DNA of 64,000 nt from Novosphingobium beihaiense (GTDB lineage: Bacteria > Pseudomonadota > Alphaproteobacteria > Sphingomonadales > Sphingomonadaceae), in the NCBI RefSeq assembly GCF_022832375.1, contig NZ_JALHLG010000009.1:124001-188000 (forward strand). Direction: 5' to 3'. A program made the translations under genes and the position numbers. Below are positions 59,791-64,000 of the stretch, piece after piece (position 1 is the stretch's first letter; each line of letters opens with the position of its first letter). The notes below the pieces were generated by a model that was not told the origin of the DNA, did not search any database, and worked only from the letters and a program-made list of their open reading frames with translations.

Positions 59791-60494
59791 CGTCCAGTTC
59801 CACTGAAAGTGCTGATCGCCTGCCCGAGCAGATTATCGTATTGCCGCATGACCTGGGCGCCGCTCTCAGCAAGGCGCGACGCCGCCATCAGGTTGACCAT
59901 TTCGTCACTGAGAACGACATTCGACGCCTCTCGCATCCCTTGCCTCACGATCGTCTCACCATCGGCAACTGGCGTGGCACCGGCATCCGTGTAGCCACCG
60001 CCTGGATTGGAAATAAAACCTTTCGCGTCAGGTTCATAAAGTCCGATGGCCCCCACGACACGGCCCTCAGACACAACCGTACCGTCCTCCTTCACCTGGA
60101 GAGGAGAATTGGGCACAACGAGATCTCCTCCACCAACTTGCTGGAGCACCATACCCTCGCTGTTCACGAGAACTCCGTCCCCTAATACAGTGAACCCACC
60201 ATTTCTCGTGAAAACAAGTTCCTCGCCGCGGCGCACCAGAAACGCGCCCCGCCCAGAAATGGCCAGATCGGTGGAATTGCTCGTCTGAATCAGACGGCCT
60301 TGGGAAAAATCGGCACCAACAACGGTTTCGGACAAAACCTGAGAAAAAGGCTTCGCCTCAACTGACGAAACATTCTTCATCTTCTGAGATTTATACCCAA
60401 AGGACTGCAAATTGGCTATATTCTGAGCAATGGTCTCTATGCGACGCTCATTGGACAGCAAAACCGACGCCGCCACGTCGACGAGAGCTGACAT
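59787..60494 (-). CDS. flgF: Proximal rod protein FlgF, first gene of operon
   Basis: The 235-residue protein from ATG 60494 (MSALVDVAASVLLSNERRIE) has the rod motif ETIAQNIANLQSFGYKSQK, STDLAISGRGAFLVRRGEEL and the C-terminal REASNVVLSDEMVNLMAASR. GGAGGTGGGG lies directly before this ATG; the longer frame from 60599 is rejected. It starts a compact run of 23 genes down to 45212 in which most neighbours overlap. Confidence 0.92.
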   Translation of the reverse strand: MSALVDVAASVLLSNERRIETIAQNIANLQSFGYKSQKMKNVSSVEAKPFSQVLSETVVGADFSQGRLIQTSNSTDLAISGRGAFLVRRGEELVFTRNGGFTVLGDGVLVNSEGMVLQQVGGGDLVVPNSPLQVKEDGTVVSEGRVVGAIGLYEPDAKGFISNPGGGYTDAGATPVADGETIVRQGMREASNVVLSDEMVNLMAASRLAESGAQVMRQYDNLLGQAISTFSGTGR

Positions 60495-60508
60495 TCCCCA
60501 CCTCCAAA

Positions 60509-60800
60509 TTACATCCGCGCTTTGAGCTTCGGCTGCCCGTTCGCGTCGAAGTCGCCCGGCTCTAACTTGGCACTGACGGGTGTCAAGCAACAAACCCAAT
60601 GGGTTAACAAATTGTCACTCCCCTCAGTCAATCGCACATGCGGACCTTTGCCAATATGCTTTGTATCAGACGAAAACCACCACCACTCGTGGTCGTGTCC
60701 CACAGGGTGGTGTAGGAAGGTTTCCTTGATTGGACGGCCACCGTCGAGCTTCTGGTAGAGTTCGGATGCGAACTCGAACCGAGAGAAGAAGACGATAAGC
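60509..60800 (-). pseudogene. Unrecognised 3' gene remnant upstream of flgF
   Basis: A minus-strand frame ending at 60509, 14 bases before flgF, reads KLDGGRPIKETFLHHPVGHD, WWWFSSDTKHIGKGPHVRL and KLEPGDFDANGQPKLKARM-stop. The composition looks like real protein, but no start codon lies in frame before it runs into transposase and integrase remnants. I do not recognise the family. If real, the original gene upstream of flgF has been cut off, possibly together with the operon promoter. Confidence 0.4.
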
Positions 60801-60809
60801 GATGACAGA

Positions 60810-60933
60810 ATGGCCCTTGTTGAGCTGATTGAGCAAGGGGTGACTGCGATTTGGTGCGCGAGATGCTGACATTCGCCGCCGAGTGCATGACGGATCTGGA
60901 GATCGAGGCGAAGACGGGGGCACCTTATGGGAC
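60810..60933 (+). pseudogene. IS256-type (mutator) transposase fragment
   Basis: Plus-strand ATG 60810 gives MALVELIEQGVTAIW; after a frameshift near 60850, VREMLTFAAECMTDLEIEAK and TGAPYG follow. This is the N-terminal segment of IS256-family transposases. The rest of the element is missing. It lies at the broken C-terminal end of the integrase pseudogene. Confidence 0.7.
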
Positions 60934-61530
60934 TCGTAGAGGTAAACATTATGCGGCTTGGATCGCTTCATGCGCTCTTTCGGGATCGACCACACCGCGT
61001 TCTCGAAATCCACCTCATCCCAGACGGCATCCTGCAACTCGCTCTTTCGGACCATCGAGAGGAGGAAAAATTTCACACCGAGCCTGATGGTCGGCAGTGT
61101 CCCGACATGATCGGTGACACGGAAGAGGACGCGAATCTCGGAAGGGCTGAGAGAGCGGTCCTTGGGCTTGAATGTTGCGATGGAAGCGGGTCCGACTTCG
61201 TCGGCAGGGTTCTTGATTTTTCTCGCCATGCAGGATGGCAAAGCCATAAATTTGCTTCACGATGTCACGGACGTGGATTGCGGTTGCCGGCGCTCCGCGA
61301 TCCACGATCTTGAGGCAATGCTCGCGCAGGTCTCCGGGCGTGATCTCGGTCAGGAGTCGGCTGCGCCATACGGGAAGTAGATCGCGCTCGAAGATGGACC
61401 TGCGCATGGCGCGGGTGCTGCCCGCCATGGGAGCGGTAGTCCAGGCGGAACGGATGGTACCGCCTCTGCTGACAATCGCGTACATGCCGTCACGGTCGGC
61501 AACCTTGTAGGGTTTGTCTTTTGGTTTCAT
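60934..61530 (-). pseudogene. P4-type tyrosine integrase, broken
   Basis: Part 1 (61530 to about 61216) gives KPKDKPYKVADRDGMYAIVS, the arm-binding domain, then RSIFERDLLPVWRSRLLTEI and VRDIVKQIYGFAILHGEK, the core-binding domain. About 90 codons seem to be missing between these. A frameshift near 61215 leads to part 2 (NPADEVGPASIATFKPKDRS; FFLLSMVRKSELQDAVWDEV; FENAVWSIPKERMKRSKPHN) containing the first catalytic Arg. The catalytic HxxR and Tyr region is lost where the IS256 fragment begins. It lies 248 bases from the guaA stop and pointed away from it, the usual position for an island integrase. Confidence 0.85.
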
Positions 61531-61777
61531 GTGTTTGAGTGCCGCATCGGTGAGAATTTGCGTATCTCCGCGATGAAAATACCGTCAGGGGCTGTGTTGA
61601 CCCTGACGGTACCGAGCAAATTTGAATGAGACAAGGGGAGCCGGTACCGTCAGTCCGTACAACGGACGTGAAGGCCACCCACCGATTGTCTTCGAATGCT
61701 ATCGGTAATAAATTATTTTTTATCAACCAGTTGCGTCGTATCCTGGCGTATCTTCGGCCCTCTCTGGAGGGCTCAGA

Positions 61778-61793
61778 ATCACTCCCACTCGAT
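61778..61793. other. Right attachment site (attR) at guaA 3' end
   Basis: ATCACTCCCACTCGAT overlaps the guaA stop codon (61779-61781) and last codons, and is repeated at 23392-23407. The region 61531-61777 between integrase remnant and guaA is AT-richer and holds only a weak hairpin, GCCCTC-TCTG-GAGGGC, at 61757-61772. Confidence 0.8.
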
Positions 61794-63347
61794 CGTGCCG
61801 GGCGGCTTCGAGGTATAGTCGTAGACCACGCGGTTGATGCCCTTCACCTCGTTGATGATGCGGGTCGCCACGCGCGAAAGGAAGGCGGCGTCGAAGGGGT
61901 AGATGTCCGCCGTCATGCCGTCGGTGGACGTCACCGCGCGCAGGGCGCAGACGCTGTCATAAGTGCGGCCATCGCCCATCACGCCCACGGTCTTCACCGG
62001 CAGCAGCACGGCGAAAGCCTGCCAGATCGCATCGTAGAGACCAGCGTTGCGGATCTCTTCGAGGTAGATCGCATCGGCCTTGCGCAGGATGTCGCAGCGC
62101 TCGCGCGTCACTTCGCCGGGGATGCGGATGGCGAGGCCTGGGCCGGGGAACGGATGGCGGCCCACGAAGATCTCGGGCAGGCCCAGTTCGCGGCCCAGCT
62201 CGCGCACTTCGTCCTTGAACAGTTCGCGCAGCGGCTCGACCAGCTTCATGTTCATGCGCTCGGGCAGGCCGCCCACATTGTGGTGGCTCTTGATCGTCAC
62301 CGAGGGGCCGCCAGTGAACGAGACGCTCTCGATCACGTCGGGATAGAGCGTGCCCTGCGCGAGGAATTCAGCGCCGCCGATCTTCTTCGCCTCATCCTCG
62401 AACACGTCGATGAAGGTCTTGCCGATGAACTTGCGCTTCTTTTCCGGGTCGGTGACGCCTTCCAGCCCCTTGAGGAACAAGGTCGAGGCATCGACGTGGA
62501 CCAGCGGGATATTGTAGTGCCCACGGAACAGGCTGACGACCTGCTCGGCCTCGCCCATGCGCAGGATGCCGCCGTCGACGAAGACGCAGGTGAGCTGATC
62601 GCCGATCGCCTCGTGGATCAGCAGCGCGGCCACGGCGGAATCGACGCCGCCCGAAAGGCCGCAGATCACGCGCTTGTCACCCACCTGCTCGCGGATTTCG
62701 GCGACCTTGGTCTTGCGGAACTCGGCCATCGTCCAGTCCCCGGCAAGGCCGCAGACGTGGCGCACGAAGTTCTTGAGCAGTTTGCCGCCGTCGGGCGTGT
62801 GCACCACTTCGGGGTGGAACTGCATGGCATAGATGCGCTTTTCATCGTTCGCGATCACCGCGAAAGGCGCGCCGGGGCTGGAGGCGACGGGGCGGAAGCC
62901 GGGGGCAAGGCTCGTCACCTTGTCGCCATGGCTCATCCAGACCTGATGCTTCTCGCCGACCTGCCACAGCCCGTCGAACAGCGCGCATTCGTCGCCGATT
63001 TCGATGAAGGCACGGCCGAATTCACCGGCATCGCCCAGCAGCACTTCGCCGCCCATCTGGTGCATCAGCGACTGCTGGCCATAACAGATGCCGAGAATCG
63101 GAAGTCCGCTCTCCAGGATCACGTCGGGAATACGCGGCCCGTCCTCGTCCAGAACGGAGGCCGGAGAGCCCGACAGGATCACGCCTGCCGGGTCGATGCG
63201 CTTGAAGGCTTCTTCGGCGGCGTTGAACGGCGCGATTTCCGAATAGACGCCCGCCTCGCGCACGCGGCGTGCGATCAACTGGGTTACCTGGCTGCCGAAA
63301 TCGACGATCAGGACCGATTCAGATGTCTGGATACTCATGGCTGGCAC
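61779..63347 (-). CDS. guaA: GMP synthase (glutamine-hydrolysing)
   Basis: The 522-residue enzyme converts XMP to GMP using glutamine. The N-terminal class I amidotransferase has the catalytic Cys in [15 protein letters not shown] and the His-Glu pair in [14 protein letters not shown]. The ATP pyrophosphatase domain has the P-loop [19 protein letters not shown], followed by the dimerisation domain ([20 protein letters not shown]). The C-terminus is KPPGTIEWE. The 3' end is the probable integration site of the 38.4-kb island, and the gene remains intact. The long plus-strand frame opposite it is a shadow. Confidence 0.98.
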   Translation of the reverse strand: MPAMSIQTSESVLIVDFGSQVTQLIARRVREAGVYSEIAPFNAAEEAFKRIDPAGVILSGSPASVLDEDGPRIPDVILESGLPILGICYGQQSLMHQMGGEVLLGDAGEFGRAFIEIGDECALFDGLWQVGEKHQVWMSHGDKVTSLAPGFRPVASSPGAPFAVIANDEKRIYAMQFHPEVVHTPDGGKLLKNFVRHVCGLAGDWTMAEFRKTKVAEIREQVGDKRVICGLSGGVDSAVAALLIHEAIGDQLTCVFVDGGILRMGEAEQVVSLFRGHYNIPLVHVDASTLFLKGLEGVTDPEKKRKFIGKTFIDVFEDEAKKIGGAEFLAQGTLYPDVIESVSFTGGPSVTIKSHHNVGGLPERMNMKLVEPLRELFKDEVRELGRELGLPEIFVGRHPFPGPGLAIRIPGEVTRERCDILRKADAIYLEEIRNAGLYDAIWQAFAVLLPVKTVGVMGDGRTYDSVCALRAVTSTDGMTADIYPFDAAFLSRVATRIINEVKGINRVVYDYTSKPPGTIEWE

Positions 63348-63566
63348 CTAATCGCACTCGCCCCGGGTGTCCAGATGGCTGAGCACGCTGCGAGGAAGAT
63401 GCACGGCAATCAATCGAATGTTGCAAAACATGCAAGCAATATTGTTGCTTTTGAATTTGCGATAATTACAGCAAGGCCTATTTCGCCCCTGCTGCCCGAG
63501 TGACCGGAAAGGCACCGGGCGTGAGGCAAAACAAAAATCGAAACCGGTGTTTGCAGGAGAATACCA

Positions 63567-63647
63567 ATGACCATCGTCGAACGCACGTTCGGCCTGGCGG
63601 CGGCGCTTGGCGTCAGCGCGCTGGCTTTTGCGCTTACCCTCGCCTGA
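63567..63647 (+). CDS. 26-residue hydrophobic microprotein A
   Basis: ATG 63567 is preceded by GCAGGAGA with seven-base spacing. The product starts MTIVERTFGLAAALG and ends ALAFALTLA: one hydrophobic helix of about 18 residues after a short charged N-terminus. It is a clear paralogue of the protein at 63852-63932 (same length, about 17 identical residues). A strong terminator follows 53 bases after the stop. Divergent from guaA. Probably a single-span inner-membrane peptide of unknown function. Confidence 0.75.
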   Translation: MTIVERTFGLAAALGVSALAFALTLA

Positions 63648-63700
63648 GCGAGAACAATGCGCAGCATGCAATTGTGTCCCTTTAATTCGCATGCGTGACG

Positions 63701-63726
63701 AGGGCGGCCCGAAAGGCCGCCCTTTT
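63701..63726 (+). terminator. Rho-independent terminator of microprotein A
   Basis: AGGGCGGCC and GGCCGCCCT pair around CGAAA-type loop bases and are followed by TTTT. Confidence 0.88.
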
Positions 63727-63776
63727 CGTTTGTGGGCCCTGTTTCAGCCACCCCCCTTCTTCCGCGAAATTCCCTC

Positions 63777-63804
63777 TTGTAAAAATACTAACCTAGGTTA
63801 TATT
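63777..63804 (+). promoter_or_regulatory. Promoter candidate for microprotein B with palindromic spacer
   Basis: TTGTAA (63777-63782) and TATATT (63799-63804) are 16 bases apart, close to a housekeeping sigma promoter, about 47 bases before the ATG. The spacer contains the perfect palindrome AACCTAGGTT (63790-63799), a plausible operator. The region is AT-rich in an otherwise GC-rich setting. Confidence 0.55.
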
Positions 63805-63851
63805 AAGCAAGGTAAGGGGTTCAAAGCCCCAGCCCTTATGGAGATTGAACC

Positions 63852-63932
63852 ATGACCCTCGCAGAAAAGTCAGTCGGCTTCGCCGCGGCCCTTGGCGCAT
63901 TCGCCCTGGCCTTTGCCATCACGCTGGCCTGA
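63852..63932 (+). CDS. 26-residue hydrophobic microprotein B
   Basis: ATG 63852 has ATGGAGA about nine bases upstream. The product starts MTLAEKSVGFAAALG and ends ALAFAITLA, and is paralogous to microprotein A in length, charge pattern and hydrophobic core. It has its own promoter-like sequence and its own terminator at 63971-64000, so the two copies form tandem monocistronic units. Confidence 0.78.
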   Translation: MTLAEKSVGFAAALGAFALAFAITLA

Positions 63933-63970
63933 GGCCTTCACGGCGCGCGGCAGCGAACCGGACATTACCG

Positions 63971-64000
63971 AAAAGGGCGGCCCCGCACGGCCGCCCTTTT
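63971..64000 (+). terminator. Rho-independent terminator of microprotein B
   Basis: AAAAGGGCGGCC and GGCCGCCCTTTT form a 12-base stem with a CCGCAC loop and a T-run at the window edge. The stem core is almost the same as in the terminator of microprotein A, so the duplication probably included it. Confidence 0.88.

Noticed and set aside
39834..60494. Virulence-type injectisome (T3SS)
   Set aside because: FlgB, FlgC, FlgF, FlgG, FlgE, FlgD, FlgI and FlgH are present and no secretin, needle or translocator genes are seen, so the system is of flagellar origin.
61626..63503. 625-codon plus-strand frame opposite guaA
   Set aside because: Shadow of guaA. The composition is typical of reverse-complemented GC-rich coding DNA.

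Overview
The window is chromosomal DNA from a GC-rich alphaproteobacterium, most likely a sphingomonad (Novosphingobium/Sphingobium type). This is inferred from gene content, from palindromic intergenic repeats of a kind common in that group, and from EIVVTA-type motifs. No rRNA, tRNA or CRISPR array was seen.

Left part, about 1-23.4 kb: core genes. These are an unrecognised partial gene, map, a Tat-exported sulfatase, a DUF3298-like lipoprotein, an M17 aminopeptidase, an SH3 protein, argC, glnB-glnA behind a sigma-54-like promoter, a GH24 lysozyme, dcd, an alpha carbonic anhydrase, a PDZ/aspartyl-protease-like protein, wecB-wecC, a CHAP protein, a zinc-finger protein, tldD, a small exported protein and a GNAT enzyme. 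At the right edge lie a NEP1-like (NPP1) protein with an intact GHRHDWE heptapeptide and a probable MACPF-like protein with a jacalin-like C-terminus. Dispersed structured repeats lie between several of these genes.

Middle part, about 23.39-61.79 kb: a probable integrated genomic island. A 16-bp sequence at the guaA 3' end (61778-61793) recurs at 23392-23407. The left copy is followed by codons spelling the GuaA C-terminus and sits about 70 bp from a hairpin that would suit guaA as a terminator. A decayed P4-type integrase lies beside guaA. The island's left end is decayed: an SPINDLY glycosyltransferase remnant, two IS3-family elements and a cold-shock gene fragment. Next comes a 3315-residue RHS/YD-repeat protein with a LysM and a C-terminal GH-E nuclease-like domain, followed by overlapping ankyrin and DUF2185 (Imm33-like) genes that are candidate immunity genes. 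A sigma region 4 protein follows.

The island then carries two convergent flagellar-type operons. The plus strand has fliQ-fliR-flhB-flhA-TPR. The minus strand has flgF-flgG-flgA-flgH-flgI-flgB-flgC-fliE-fliF-orf126-fliH-fliI-fliJ-fliK-flgD-flgE-fliM'-fliN-fliO-fliP-fliA-TPR-hyp. Export gate, ATPase, rod, rings and hook are all present. No fliG, motA/B, flagellin, hook-filament junction gene, filament cap or flgJ is seen. FliF has a short cytoplasmic tail, the FliM-like protein is small and shows no GGxG motif, FlgH has no lipobox cysteine, and a 126-residue unknown sits where fliG normally lies. I infer either a lateral flagellum completed by genes elsewhere or a non-rotary flagellum-derived export machine.

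Right end: guaA on the minus strand, then two tandem paralogous 26-residue hydrophobic microproteins on the plus strand, each followed by its own strong terminator.
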